A stretch of DNA of 64,000 nucleotides from Glossina fuscipes (Eukaryota > Arthropoda > Insecta > Diptera > Glossinidae), in assembly GCF_014805625.2 (NCBI RefSeq), contig NW_023998564.1:2176257-2240256 (forward strand), read 5' to 3'. Below the pieces are notes generated by a model. The model saw nothing but the letters and a program-made list of their open reading frames with translations. It was not told the DNA's origin and made no database searches. The translations under genes were made by a program, and so were the position numbers. Below are positions 24,621 through 36,804 of this stretch, piece after piece. Within the stretch, counting starts at the first letter, position 1. Every line of letters begins with the position of its first letter.

Positions 24621-26599
24621 AAAGGATTTAACATATTTTGGAACAGCGGTATAGGCAGTAGGATGTAAATGAAGACGAATTTCATCGTCTTCTAAGATTA
24701 GGTGTACAAATCAAAAGACCTACGCAGGAAGAGACGGAACCAAAATGATTAGGAGCACCATTATTTAATAAAACTACATTGCTGCTTTTAAGAAAATCTT
24801 GAATTTTACTGTCTCTTGGAATTAATTTCTTTTTAGAAAATGAAAATATAAACTTCTAAACTTTAACAGCAAAAGAGATTTTTCTGGCTCCAAAGCCATT
24901 CAAATAGTAAACAAGTTTTATCGGGTTACATTAATATTGACCGAATATTGCGATTAGACAACGTTTTCTTCTTTTGAGACGAATGTAAAATGTATGTATA
25001 TAAATGTAGCAACCAAATGGTTCGTGTCTGAGCTAGGCTTAACTTTTGTTACACGGATCGGCTGAGAGCCATTTTTTGAATAGATATAAATATGCCTATA
25101 TTTCTAGTTCTCTAGTGTTTGTGCATTTAAATTTTGCTTTCACCGTACAAACCGCAGTTTTCGTGATATTTCGTTTGCACTAGCGTATTCCGGACAAAGG
25201 ACAAACAATACTGAAGTTGAGTTGGATAGGATCCATTTTAAACAACAATCTTTATATGAAAACCATTTGTAACTTTTACAGTTTCTGGGTAAAAGTCTTT
25301 AAAATTTTGAATGCTGACATGTTAAATGAATTTAGAAAACATAGACAGGTTAGAGTCATAATTTGAATCCATCCCAAAGAAACTTTTTTACTAAAAGTTA
25401 GGCTTTGCGTAGTTAAAAGGTATAAAATATATTAAAAATTTGTCCGGAATAGTGATTGAGATATCCCGACGTTCTTAAGTTTGGAACACATAGCTCTATT
25501 TTTCGGATCACTTCCTTTATAAAGATTCCCATGAAAACTATGGGAAAAAAGTCCAACTCTTGGTGTGTCAATGAACAATTCTGTTAAGCAAAGTGATGCA
25601 GATTATATAATACTAGACCTGACACCACTATAATCTTTTAGTCTTTTCTTAATGATATTTTGCTAAGGGTGTGAAGGTAAATTCGAATTTAACTAGCAAA
25701 GAGACCTACCATATCTGTTAACCAAACTCTGTAAACGCCTAACAGAGTTCTGTTAAATAATTAAAATCAAGATATAGTTGGATTTGAAAGCCAACTCCGT
25801 CCATATTAAAAAACGTAAAATATTTTTGGGCACATCTCATTAATCTAATGAAAATACCTTTCAAACAAACTAAACAAATTCAAATATTTCTTATAGAAGC
25901 TACTTTATATTGCATTATTGTGAAAACTCGTTATATGTGTAACTGTATTAAAGAACATGATGTACGATATTTAATGCTATAGTATTTTTAGCTGCTTTAT
26001 TCTACTAAAGAGCAAATTATACTAAATTGCAATTTGGATTATCGGATTGAGAATGTAGGTTAATGTAAATGTGAATGGATGCTTTGTTATAAAATTTTCA
26101 TTACCACTTCTCGATCTCGAATGCTGCTTTGCTCTTAACGCCATTTGTTTAAAGACTTGAGATGTAATCTAACTTAGTTTATATTTAATGCCAAAAGAAA
26201 ACATAAACTGCTTTCTTTATGCGCTAAGTTTGTTTAATAAAAAAAAAAAAAAAAAACCCAAATAAGTTGTCAAAAGTACACATAGAGAAACAAAAACTGT
26301 TGTTTTTTTCTTTATAAAATGCGTGCTAACCCGTTACTTGAGTTCACCAACAAAGCATTTAAGGGACCTTTAGAAACGAAAGTTGTCTTTCTATCTTTAT
26401 TTACTGTTTTGTTTTTTTTGTAAATAAAGATTTTTCTAGGAATACATGCAAGTTGTTAAGCTAACAATCATTTAGTTTTTCTCTGTAGAATCTTTTACAC
26501 ACACGCAGAAGTAGTCAGAGTGAAGCGTTCTTTTAAGTATTGTTTATATCTTTTGAAAATTTAACAAATTTTCTGTCTTTTTGCATTGTTTCTTTTCAG
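24621..26599. other. Upstream flank or intron of the two-pass membrane gene
   Basis: No exon recognised. It contains a diverged TIR remnant at 25666 and transposon-like sequence. Because the first recognised exon begins at a splice acceptor (26599), at least the last part of this stretch is intron. Confidence 0.5.
25666..25760 (+). repeat. Diverged copy of the TIR element end
   Basis: Starts AAGGGTGTGAAGG and aligns to the 47-base TIR through ..AACTAGCAAAGA. It keeps an internal palindrome (TAAATTCGAATTTA) of different sequence. Inside it continues with TCTGTTAACCAAACTCTGT, similar to the sequence following the copy at 31389, so interior-flanking sequence of the family is also preserved here. 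No matching opposite end found nearby. Confidence 0.7.
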
Positions 26600-26784
26600 A
26601 TCACCTTCGGAGCGTTCCGGCAAAGGCTGTTGCGGTCAATGGTTTGCTGGTCCTCCGTTACGTGCCTTAATAGCTGTTGTTGCTTTGGGTGGTGTCGCCT
26701 GTGCTTTAGCCGGCGCCGGTGTGGGCTTCACTGGTGTTGCCGGCCCGCCCAATTCTCATCTAACAGCAGCTTTATTAATGATAG
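26600..26784 (+). CDS. Two-pass PPxY membrane protein, exon with TM1
   Basis: First recognised exon of a + strand gene. Acceptor TTTCTTTTCAG ends at 26599; donor ATAG|GTAACC at 26784. It enters in phase 2 and leaves in phase 1 (one base of a Gly codon). It encodes a short Cys-containing, Ser/Arg-rich segment (SGKGCCGQWF), a hydrophobic Gly/Ala-rich helix (about residues 17-43 of the exon, LRALIAVVALGGVACALAGA to GFTGV), a short PPNSH loop and the start of a second helix (LTAALLMIG). The 5' exon(s) with the start codon were not found upstream. GC content and codon order rise sharply versus the flanks. I do not recognise the gene by name. Convergent with Zasp52. Confidence 0.88.
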
Positions 26785-27074
26785 GTAACCATTTATATAT
26801 TTATCATTATTATTATGTTAAATTTCTGGCATACTTCTTTGTTAAAGTATAACAAAGAGCGAGAGAGAGAAAAAAATAACTTAATTTTTCCTTAAAATGT
26901 GTTATTATGTACGCACGTAGATTATTGCAATGTTTTTTTTGGTATGCAACAATGGCAACAATAAAAGAACTTTGGCATAGATTTTTCCTTTATTTACAAA
27001 AATAATTTTACTGTACGTATATACGTTCTTTACATTTTGATTTATTAAAAAGATGACAAAGACTTCTTTTCATA

Positions 27075-27112
27075 TCTTTCTTTTCTTTCTTTCTTTCTTT
27101 CTTTCTTTCTTT
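27075..27112. repeat. (TTTC)n microsatellite
   Basis: About nine TTTC units in the intron. Simple sequence. Confidence 0.9.
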
Positions 27113-28879
27113 AAATAAATTATCGTTCGCGTTTTTCATTATAAGTCTCTTTAGTATGCGAACATTTTTACATATATACATAATATTCATACTGTGAATT
27201 TCCTTAGTAAATATATTCAAATATTAACCCGCATTTTGTCCGGCTTCTTTTAAGGGACAAAAGTCTTCAATGAGAGCGCTTAGTTTTAGTTAAAGACAAA
27301 TTTTGGTTAATTTGGTGTTAACTATTATTACCGTAATGATCAAAATTTACATATATTTTGTTCTAAAGATTACTATTACGATATTTAAATATAAATATAT
27401 ATAAAAATTCGAAGCTTTCTGAAAGTTTTAAACGCGTGCATCCATGCAAAGTAAAGAAAATGGGGAGTCAGTTTATAAGATCTAATAAAATAGTTGAACC
27501 ATCGCCATTGCTCTCAACAAAAGCCGATAAATTTACATCTTGACTCGAAAACTACAGCCAATGATTTGCATCAATACGCGAATTTTTAAGAAAAATAAGT
27601 CACCAGGTATCTGTTCTGGCAGTTATTGACAAAGATAGGAGACGAAACTGTGTAGGGTATTTATTAGTCATCCTAGCAGACTTGCTTTTTATTTCAAAGC
27701 ACGCTGTGGATGTTACGTTAGAGGAAATTTTTTTTTGTTTTTTCTTTAGTTTTGCAGCAATTGTAGAAGTATACGAAGAGGGATTATCTTTATTTTTGAC
27801 CTTAATTCAAAAGACGTACAGATGATCAGATATATTTGACGTAGTCAGAATCATTGATCATAAATTTTTCTACATTTCATCTTCAAAAGTTCGGTTATAA
27901 ATGACAGACCCAAGAGCAGATAAACAATGCAACGAGTATGAAGAATGTACCTGTATACAGTTAGTGCTGTGATTAAAATTTTCGGATTGTGTAAAGCGTA
28001 GAACGGACTAAGTAAGAACTAAATAATTCCTGCAATTTTCTTATATATATCGCCTTAGCTACGCATCCTGTGATTCAATGTAAATCTATTTATGGGGCAT
28101 AGTATTCGTATAACCATATATATTTTAAATATATTTTTTATGTGAAATCTGCTTTCTTTAGAGAAGCTTTTAAAGCAATTAAAGGGTTCATTGTTGTGCC
28201 AATTTGAATAAGATTTTCAAATTTCTTTTGCAGATCTTATTTGAAAAAAATTTAAAACTCAGTTTAGAGAAATGAACAGTTAAAAACTTTTTTTCTACTT
28301 GCATTTGAACCGGCTCGAAGTATAGGCGGGATCACGAACAAGTTTCAGTGAGTTTCAAACGTAACCCAAGAAGAGTTGTTTCTTTTGAGAAAGACGGAGA
28401 TGCCCAAATTGATTTTACTATTCAGACTGGTTCAAAATAAATATTTGCATTTGATAGAGCAAACGGCGTCGCATACGACTTTTCAGCTTAATTTAACGTA
28501 CGTTACTTAGCCTTGTAATAAGGGTTCTGTCAAAATACTTTTTAAAAAAGTAAGATTTTAATGAAATTTTTTAATAAACGGAACAACCAAACTCACTTAC
28601 AAAGAGTGACCACGACAGGACGCAATATAACATTCACCAAATTCCACAGCACAAAAAGTGATACAAAAATCAAACTGAAAAAAGTTTTAAAATAAAATGC
28701 CAAAGGGGTACCACATTAAAGAAGGCGAAGCAAAAATGCATATGAGACCTGTAGATAAGTAATTTCGATTTGTTACAGAACGCATCGAAAACGTCCGTTT
28801 AATGATCCCATCCAATCCTTCGTTCTATCTGCACTTGAGAAGTAAGATTATTGTTATTATTATGGCGTGAGAAAACCTT

Positions 28880-29440
28880 ATCGGACCTAGAAGATCTATT
28901 GTATTCGCTCCCCCGTTATAGTATTTACATAAATCCCGGCACCTTTTTCTTTGGTTCTGGCGTTATGAAATATTTGCCAAACACTTGATGATTGATTCTG
29001 CAGTCGGCCTCGCATTAGCATATGGTGTGATGGGACCCATCGCTCGGCATGATCTGCTTGAAACGGTATCAGCTATGCCTACGTCTTTCATTTTAGATTT
29101 TAGTCAATTATGACCCGTGTAGAGGCCGGTGACCAGTTGTACACCATTCCTTCTTTATTCTAGTAACTTATATGATGTACGGGCAAATTTTGTAACCCTC
29201 TTCGCTTTCCGTTGTCCTGTGCTTGGCTTTCAATAACAACTCTATTTTTTTCTGTGTCCACTGTGATAAAAACGTACTATTGTGCGTTCTTGGTACGCGC
29301 AAGAACGATTCCGAACCTATCGTGGTCCCTTGGGCTCTTCTGTTAGCTAACCCTTTCCTTGCCTTCAATGTCTATAGAGCAAGGCAACAGCTCATTTGGC
29401 GTGAATAAGAAGCAAGACGGTGGATAGAAGGAGTGCAGTC
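28880..29440. repeat. Possible degenerate transposon fragment
   Basis: Composition is richer in GC than the surrounding intron, and overlapping open frames on both strands (about 29.17-29.41 kb) are interrupted. It looks like decayed retroelement sequence, but no catalytic motif could be seen. Confidence 0.25.
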
Positions 29441-31388
29441 TGGTTTTCCGAAAATGAATGCAGTTTTCTATGCGTTGTTGATATAAAAAGCTAGGAAGAG
29501 ACGAAATGTGTTTATAGCGAAAGTACGTTCGTTTGCTCTGTTCTTTTTACATTACAAACAATGACATAACAGCTCTGTGGTGCACGGCAATGCAATCCAA
29601 TAACAATGACTGAAATCTATAATTAATGTGTTGTAACAGCTATGAAAAAGTAAAACTTATAACCGATACCACCCGTGTAGATCGCAGTAAATATATCAGA
29701 GTAGCACTTGAAAAGCTTAAATTAGCATTAGATGAAATGTTTGGCTTACATCGAAGCTTTATTTCATGAAATTTCATAAGTATTGACTTACACTTTGCTC
29801 GCGTTCAGCGTATACGAAAACCCATATTTACATAAATACATACGTATATATGCATTCCATATATTACAATTATAATTATATATTATAATTTATTACTTTA
29901 CGATGTTAACTTATATATATATATAGTTATATTTTATATATATATTTATATGTACATATGTGAAAAGATAAATACGTATATGCGTACACATAATAGGTAT
30001 TAACATATGTATGTTGACATTGTGCGTCATTTAGAACCATCATGGTCAGTTCGTATGACGTTGCATGAGAGTTATGTCCATACATGCTTATTTATGTTGA
30101 TGTTTTTCTCTACCTCGATGTACGCTTAAGGTCGTTATATTAAACCGGAAAAAAAAACCGAGACCGTAATTAAGTTGATAGTTGTTGACGATGGTTGGCA
30201 AAAGGTAAAAGCTTAAAATTTAAAACTTATTATGTTTGAATGTAAACGAAAAAAGAAAGCAACTACACACTTAATATAAACTTTTGCTTGCCGTGGTAGA
30301 CAATTTATAACATATCTCTTTTATCTTGTAAAATTACATAAACTGCTTGATTTTATATAATAATTTAATAACTTTAAGTGTTCGAATAAAAGCTTTCACT
30401 TACAGAATAGTTAGTTCGTTACGAGGCGTTCGTATGAAATTATTTAACATTTGGAAATTTTGTGCATGTTGTTATCTCTCGTAGTTACCTTTTTTTAAAG
30501 ACTCTGAAGGCAGCATTACATTAATTGCGATTTTAGATACATATCTGCTTTAGTATGATTATGATATTTTTTTTTTTTTTTTTGTTTGGCAGTGTCGTGG
30601 TGTTAAATTGTTTCTTTCTTTTTTTTCGTTTTGGGGTTAACGAATGCCAGCAGCTTGAAGACGTTTTTAGGTTTGTAATAAATTATATATAGTATTACTA
30701 TGCGTTTTGTATAGTTTTGCTTGGAAGGCGAATTAAAGCTTTCTCTTTTTTTTGCTTCGTTTTTGTTGAGGGACACCATAAACGTGTACCTTTTGTAAAA
30801 TTTCGATTTTTTTATCCCTATTCTCAGTAGAAGGCTGGTCTACCTTATTAAACTCCCTTCATTTACCTACAAAATGCTTGCAAGAATCCTCACAATATTT
30901 ACACTTTCGCATCGAGTATAACCCAATCACAAGCGCAATGGCAGAGAATTATTACACCTTAGATATAAAGCGATTCGAATTCTCTCACATGACGTCTATT
31001 TATTCGTTTACCAAGCCGCTCTAGCTTAATTTCTCTGCAGGAATACTATATACGTGTACTTGGCCTAATTCAAATCATTTAAACTTTGAGAAGTATTTGT
31101 TTGAACTTTGTTAAAATCGTCCTGAATTTTCCTGTAACCTATTAGTTTTTGTTGGCTGAAGTCACTTTTTCGTAGAGAGAGTGTTTGTATTCTTCTTAAT
31201 AGAGTTAAGTTTCCACTCAAACTGATCAGAAAAAGTCATTCGTAGCCATTTTGAAACTGAGCGAAGCGTCTTCTTCGCGGACCGCGATCTGTAGATATCA
31301 AGCAGCAATGATGAAAATGAGTAAAAAGAATGGATCAAAAGCGTGCCACACATTAAAGGTAGATTCGAAGAGAACATCACCTCAAACG

Positions 31389-31475
31389 AAGGGTGTGAAA
31401 TAATATTTAAATTTAACTAACAAAGACAAAAGCCAAAAAATGTTAACTGAGCTCTGTTAAACCGGTAGAGAAATT
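31389..31475 (+). repeat. Second diverged copy of the TIR element end
   Basis: AAGGGTGTGAAATAATATTT..AACTAACAAAGACA aligns to the 47-base TIR at 23610. It is followed by TGTTAACTGAGCTCTGTTAA, resembling the sequence inside the copy at 25666. A solo end: no opposite TIR recognised nearby. Confidence 0.68.
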
Positions 31476-32381
31476 TTCAAAATTTCTCCTTCTCGTTCAA
31501 GATTTTTTCGTCGCTATTTTCGTAGACATAGCTTTATGCCAGGAAGTGCTGAAGACCACTTGATTCTTAATATAGCTTCAAACTATTTCTTACGAGAAGA
31601 GAACAAGAAATACGTTGGGGATCGGAAACCTGAGTGGGGAGACATTGACGTTCCGAATTCGAATGAAAGATGAGTTGTTTTTTTTACTACTTATATAAAT
31701 GCTACTTATCCTCTGACCGAACTAAGTTCCCTTCATTTAAAATGGTTAACTGCATCCCTTGTTCTAGTGATCGAATTGAAGCAACCAAATGTATCGAATC
31801 TAACTTAGCAAAGTAAATTTTGCATTCACCAACAAATAATTATGATCATCCACTATGGTAGAGTGCACTTCTGGCAAAAGCGAATATACAACACTCCAGC
31901 TGTTATCTTTTTAAGATAAAATTTGCATAATTCGACTCGGAATGATAATAATACTTTAAGCTCGGCAAATATCTTCGCGATTAAATGCTTAGAGAAATTT
32001 GCTAGGTCAGCTTTGCTGACTCACAATCGCTATGTGCGGTGAAAGATCTGTGATTCCTCTTGTCTCGTAAATACTGCTCGTGTTTCATGGCGGTCTTCAT
32101 GCACGCTGTGACAGTCAAATCCTGTTAGCATTTCGTTAGTTTTTCGGCCTTTTTGAAAGCTAATCCTGTTAACTATACATGAATGTAAAATCTTGCAGCA
32201 CCTGTCAGCTATCAGACACCAATATCGTTATCTGTAATTTTACAAAAAATTGTTTTCACAAATTACATTTTTTCCTACCACCAAAAAACCACAAAATTGC
32301 TCTTCGTTTCAAACATTTTTTCAATATTTTACGCGCTGCACTAATGATAGAACTTATGATTAATTATTGCATGAATTTTAG

Positions 32382-32604
32382 GTGTTGGTGTTGTATTGGT
32401 TACGGTAAGTGGAGCAGCTTGGCGTATGACCGCACCGGGAGGACCCCCTTGCTTAGGTTTAAGTTCTGGTGTCGATTTAGGACGTTGCGGCCGTCGTCCT
32501 TGCAGTCGAGGTGGCGGTGCACCGCAAGGTTTATTATATCCAGAATTTCAACATCGACCACCGCCGCCTTCCTATCAGGCTAGCATGCAAGAATATCGTT
32601 TAAG
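32382..32604 (+). CDS. Two-pass PPxY membrane protein, exon with TM2 and first PPxY
   Basis: Acceptor TGAATTTTAG ends at 32381; donor TTAAG|GTAATA follows 32604. Phase 1 in, phase 2 out, matching the neighbours. It completes the second hydrophobic helix (GVGVVLVTVSGAAWRM), then gives a Cys- and Gly-rich juxtamembrane segment (PPCLGLSSGVDLGRCGRRPC), possibly palmitoylated by inference. Next comes PEFQHRPPPPSYQASMQEY, which holds a PPxY motif of the kind bound by WW domains of Nedd4-type ubiquitin ligases. Two short-looped helices with a long C-terminal tail predict both termini on the same, cytosolic side. Confidence 0.9.
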
Positions 32605-32905
32605 GTAATAAAAGCATACCATTTCCCTTTATTCCTTCCGCCCACTCTTTCATTCATTACATAAGGAGATGAACAAACGGTATGTTGTTGTTGCTTACGT
32701 CACAACAAATGCGGTTTGAATTGTAAAAATTTTCGGAACAAAAGTTGAGCATGTTTTACGAGACCATTTCTTGTTGCAATGTGTAACAAACATATACAAT
32801 AGCCTCTCTTTGTTACTACCGTTTCTAATGATTGCATGTCCTTTAAACATTTGTTATAAATCTATGTAACAAAAAATGTTCCTTTAACTGTTTAATTCAT
32901 TGCAG
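32605..32905 (+). other. Short intron (301 bp)
   Basis: GTAATA donor, TTCATTGCAG acceptor. No other content. Confidence 0.88.
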
Positions 32906-32998
32906 ACTATTGTTACTGGACCGTGATCGTCAGAGTGGTGTTGTGCGTGGGAGTTCACCACCGCCTACTTATCGTTCTCATGCCGGAAGTCTATTAAG
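32906..32998 (+). CDS. Two-pass PPxY membrane protein, 93-bp exon with second PPxY
   Basis: Acceptor TTCATTGCAG, donor TTAAG|GTAAGT. Length 93 (31 codons), phase 2 to phase 2, so it could be skipped without a frameshift. It encodes LLLLDRDRQSGVV and SSPPPTYRSHAGSLL, the latter with a second PPxY motif. The intron on its right runs 2.9 kb. Confidence 0.88.
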
Positions 32999-34432
32999 GT
33001 AAGTTTTATTTTTTTTTACCAACATGTGTGAGACTGAGCAAAAAGAACGGAAAGAAAGAAATAAAGCAAAAAAAAAGAGCACAACTTTTAAACGAACAAG
33101 AACTTGACGCAAATGATTTCAATTTGTTTAAATGAACAAAATGTTAATTTGTTCCTTGAGAAAGCAAATTCAATTAGAACAATTCAAGTCTGCAACTGTT
33201 TTGAATATGAACCCAGTTTAGTTTTTGCATTTGCGGATCTACTAGTAACTTGCTCTCTGTCTGCCTTACCCTATTATGTGAGTGCGTAAATACATGAACG
33301 ATTGCAACAACATACCGATGTACACAAGCATATTTAAACATAAACGGCGACTAGTAACAATTACACTAAAACAAAAAGTAATTTAAAATAGTTGGCTTAA
33401 TGGGTTTTCACAGTGTTAACACGAACAACTTTGTCCTTCGGACTGTGTGAAAATGTTACTATTGTGCCAGCTAGTCGCTCGCACTCGCCAACTCAATTCA
33501 ATACGAATGTATTTACCCTATTGGCCTGACGCCAGTCTCTCTGTTCTGCTCTGCGTTGGTCTCTGCAGGCATTTACAGCAAATGATATAAAACCGAAACA
33601 AAAACACATTAATGGACATTAAGTACATGTAAAAAGTTTGTAGTTAAACTTTACAGGCTCGTGCCGTTTGAAACAATTGAAATTTTTGAAGGACAAGAAA
33701 ATAGACAAAATTTCTTATGGAGAAAGAATAGACATGTATTGTTTTGCATATGAGTACGCTTTAGTACTGGTTTAATGATTGATTCGTTGGAACAAGAAAA
33801 ATAGTTTGCTCCGTCAGTATTCGAAATCTTAAGCTATAGTATATGATTATAAGGTTCAAGAACTTAAGGATAATGAAAACTCAAAAATATAGTTCGCATT
33901 ACTTGAAATTACTTTAAAGGATTTTACAAAACCATCGTTGAAACTTCTTACCTTATCCTATTAACTGTTCCGACCTCTTTAGCGACATGCTCTTATACAC
34001 AGAGAATGTATCATATGAAAGTAGGTTGCAAAGGAACGACTTGATGAAATGACAAAAACGTGTTATAAAATGATTAAAAATAATTATGGTAAATACACAT
34101 TCGTGATGATAAAATTTTTATGAGAAAGTCCGACAAGGACGGTTTGGCGGGTCGTGACGTATATATATACATGTCATACATAGTTCTTTTCAGAAACGAA
34201 AAACTGCTTGGATTAAAGCGACGTTTCTAAAGCTCAAAAAAGATTCAGTGTTCCACACAAATAATAACGTAATGCCAATAGGTCCCTAGGCCACATATCT
34301 TAATGAGAATATTGTACATTACAGTTGTTTGTGGCCTTTCTTCTTTTTTTTTTTAATTGCTAAGCATAGTCGGAGTAGTTGGCAACAAGTTAACCCATCA
34401 ACAACAGGAAAACCTGTTGTGCTTCTGTGCAA

Positions 34433-34582
34433 TTAATCAGTTAACAGTGGTTGACGAACACTTGAAAAGGTACTTCAGAAAACACTGACTAGGTAAATTA
34501 TTCGCCCGTCTTTGCATTTAATCAGTTAACAGTGGTTGACGAACACTTGAAAAGGTACTTTAGAAAACACTGACTAGGTAAA
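34433..34582. repeat. 65-base direct repeat, period 85
   Basis: 34433-34497 and 34518-34582 are identical except for one C/T difference (TACTTCAG versus TACTTTAG). Both begin TTAATCAGTTAACAGTGG and end CTGACTAGGTAAA. The 20-base spacers differ, so this is a recent duplication with a diverged or unequal linker. Confidence 0.92.
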
Positions 34583-35185
34583 CGCGATTAACATATTTGG
34601 CTGCATTTGTTGATAAGCAGAGGATATGATACCCTAACATCGACCTTTAAAGCAGTGTAAGCGCAGTGATGATTGCCTTTATACTGAAGTTACATTGAGT
34701 TACTAGTTAACTGTGTGTGATCCGTCCTTGTCCAATTTTCTCTTAACATTTTATCATACTGATGCGTTTTTTAAAATACTTTTGTTACTCTTATTTTGTC
34801 AAGTCGTTTCATTACAATCTGATTTTATATTACACATGCTTTGTGTTTGACGAGTATGAAAGTATATCGCTAAATCACTAGATTAGATGGATTATGTCTA
34901 GTCTATTCTCTACTACGTACCGATTTTATAAACACGTCTACCTTGTACTATCTAAGGAACATATTCTGCCTTATTCATATGTCTATATCTTAGTGCTTAT
35001 GTAATAACATTTGTATTCTTGATTAACTTCATTAACGTTCTTAATAAATGTTACGTTGTTCTTTGTAATTTTCTTGAATTCTTATACGTATATATGTATA
35101 AGAAGCGCAATAAATTTTCATCTATTTTCATCAATTTTTCTGACCATGAGACCGCGACATTAGGTAAATTTGTTGATATGCTTGA

Positions 35186-35400
35186 GTAGCCGAGTAGGTG
35201 TGAATTGCTGCGACTACAAAGTCAGTGCTCGCGGGTTCAAAACTCGATTCGTACGAGCTTACTTTGGTCGTAGATGCAGTGAGTGCTCGGTGGATTAAAG
35301 CATAGCACCTATCGATTGGGCACATACTCGTCCTGCTGCTTCCCTATCACATTCTCTTTTCTCGCTTCTTTCTGACCGTATTTCTTTTAAAAGGAAAATA
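35186..35400 (+). repeat. tRNA-derived SINE copy
   Basis: Head GAGTAGCCGAGTAGG (A box) and GCGGGTTCAAAACTCG (B box), then the family body with CTCGGTGGATTAAAGCATA and ATCGATTGGGCACA, a CT-rich stretch (TTCCCTATCACATTCTC) and an A-rich end. Inserted in sense within the intron of the two-pass membrane gene. Confidence 0.75.
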
Positions 35401-35937
35401 AAATTTTTTTGTTTTTAACAGCGCATAAATGGTTATTGATTTTCATTAACTACATTTACATCCTTATAGAGGATGTCCGGAATTAAATAGCGTTATCTTT
35501 TTTAAAGAGCTGCCCTAAGTTAATAGATATGAATTACAGGCTTTTAGCGAATAGAGTGGTAGGCTAGAAAGCATCGAGCAGCTTCATAAGTTAAGCGTGG
35601 ATCGAAGGCATTTCGTATTAAGACATTTAACTTTTGCGGCTGGTCTTCTTTTCCCTTCCAGAACTTCGAATAGCAAGGTTTCATGTCATGAAAAGAGACT
35701 TAAGTCTGCTAAAATGTGAAACAGAGTTGAAAAATATAGCCTTCTAACCTGGAATGGCAAGATCCAAAATTATGTAGCATTGCGGTAAGAATTAACCATC
35801 TTAAGTTCTTCATTAACTTAGTATAGTTTAACAATTTAGCAGAAACTAATACGCGGCAACATAAAGAGAGTATCATTAGTTTATAGTAAGAATTTAAAGA
35901 AGCTTCTAATGACCGCTTACCATCTTTTATTTTCCAG

Positions 35938-36466
35938 AGCCCCTTTAACTAGCACCGTACGTGGTACAGCGAGTAGTATCGGTGGCTCAGAGTATAGTTT
36001 TCCGCCCAGTTATCGTTCACGTAATATTACTCCTGGTACGATAAGTAACGATCGTAGCATTGAAATTGAACCATCAGGCAGACTTTTAGCCAACGAAGAT
36101 ATTCCCGAGCCTTTAAGTGTCGAACAAGTATCTGAATACAGTTCATTGCAGCAGAGGCGTGCTGCTGCCAGAGCTACTGCTATTAGCAGAGAACAGAAAT
36201 CGAATAAAAAAGACTTTGATGGAATGGAAGAAAAATGTACGGTAAAGGAGCGAAGAACAAAAGATAAATTAAACATAAATGAGGATAATCAGGACATGGT
36301 TACTATAGTTACGATCACAGCGCCCAATGGAATGGGAAATGGAAATGAGACAATTGCATCAACGTTAGCAACCAATAGCGCCACCACCATCACCACGACC
36401 GCATCAACCACAACTATTGATGAGGCGATCACAACGGAACAAACAGAAATTCTAGCACATTTATAA
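35938..36466 (+). CDS. Two-pass PPxY membrane protein, terminal exon
   Basis: Acceptor TATTTTCCAG; enters in phase 2 and runs 175 codons to TAA at 36464-36466. The cytosolic tail carries a third PPxY in SEYSFPPSYRSRN, an acidic ANEDIPEPLSVEQVSEY segment, a basic/charged middle (QQRRAAARATAISREQKSNK) and a Thr-rich end (ATNSATTITTTASTTTID). The recognised part totals about 342 residues. Three PPxY motifs on a two-pass protein suggest a Nedd4-family adaptor or substrate; this is inferred from the motifs only. No orthologue name is claimed. Confidence 0.88.
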
Positions 36467-36804
36467 TATCTTTAGTACTTACACAATCAATACGCCCCAA
36501 TACAAAAAGTAACATATGCAACATTAATCCGCTAAAAACTTCAATTATACGTGAAAAAACTATAGTAACTTTCTATTGTATTTGTATTGTTGTTATGCTC
36601 GAATTTGTGTGCAGGGGTAGTAGGCATGATTTATATATATATTGTAACATATCTCTAATGTTATATTTCTCATTAACAGTCCAAAGGTTATTTAGGCTAA
36701 ACTTAGGAAAGATACATAAAATAATTCATAATTTACCTAATTTTTTTTTATATTTTGTTCTTTAACTGTATATAAAAATGTGCAAATATGTAAAGAAAAA
36801 TTAA

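Larger units (their letters stand above)
26785..32381 (+). other. Intron of the two-pass membrane gene (5.6 kb)
   Basis: Starts GTAACC and ends TTTTAG. Contains a (TTTC)n microsatellite (27.08-27.11 kb), AT-rich runs near 29.9 kb, a fragment at 28.9-29.4 kb with transposon-like composition, and a TIR remnant at 31389. No additional exon recognised. Confidence 0.75.
32999..35937 (+). other. Intron with tandem repeat and SINE (2.9 kb)
   Basis: Donor GTAAGT at 32999, acceptor TATTTTCCAG ending at 35937. Contains a near-perfect 65-base tandem repeat (34433-34582) and a + oriented SINE (35.19-35.40 kb). No further exon recognised. Confidence 0.8.

Noticed and set aside
33410..33470. Possible LTR start (TGTTAACACGAAC) near an ACTGTGTGAAAA inverted repeat
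   Set aside because: A small hairpin (TTTTCACAGT..ACTGTGTGAAAA) is present, but no second LTR, primer site or coding remnant supports an element.
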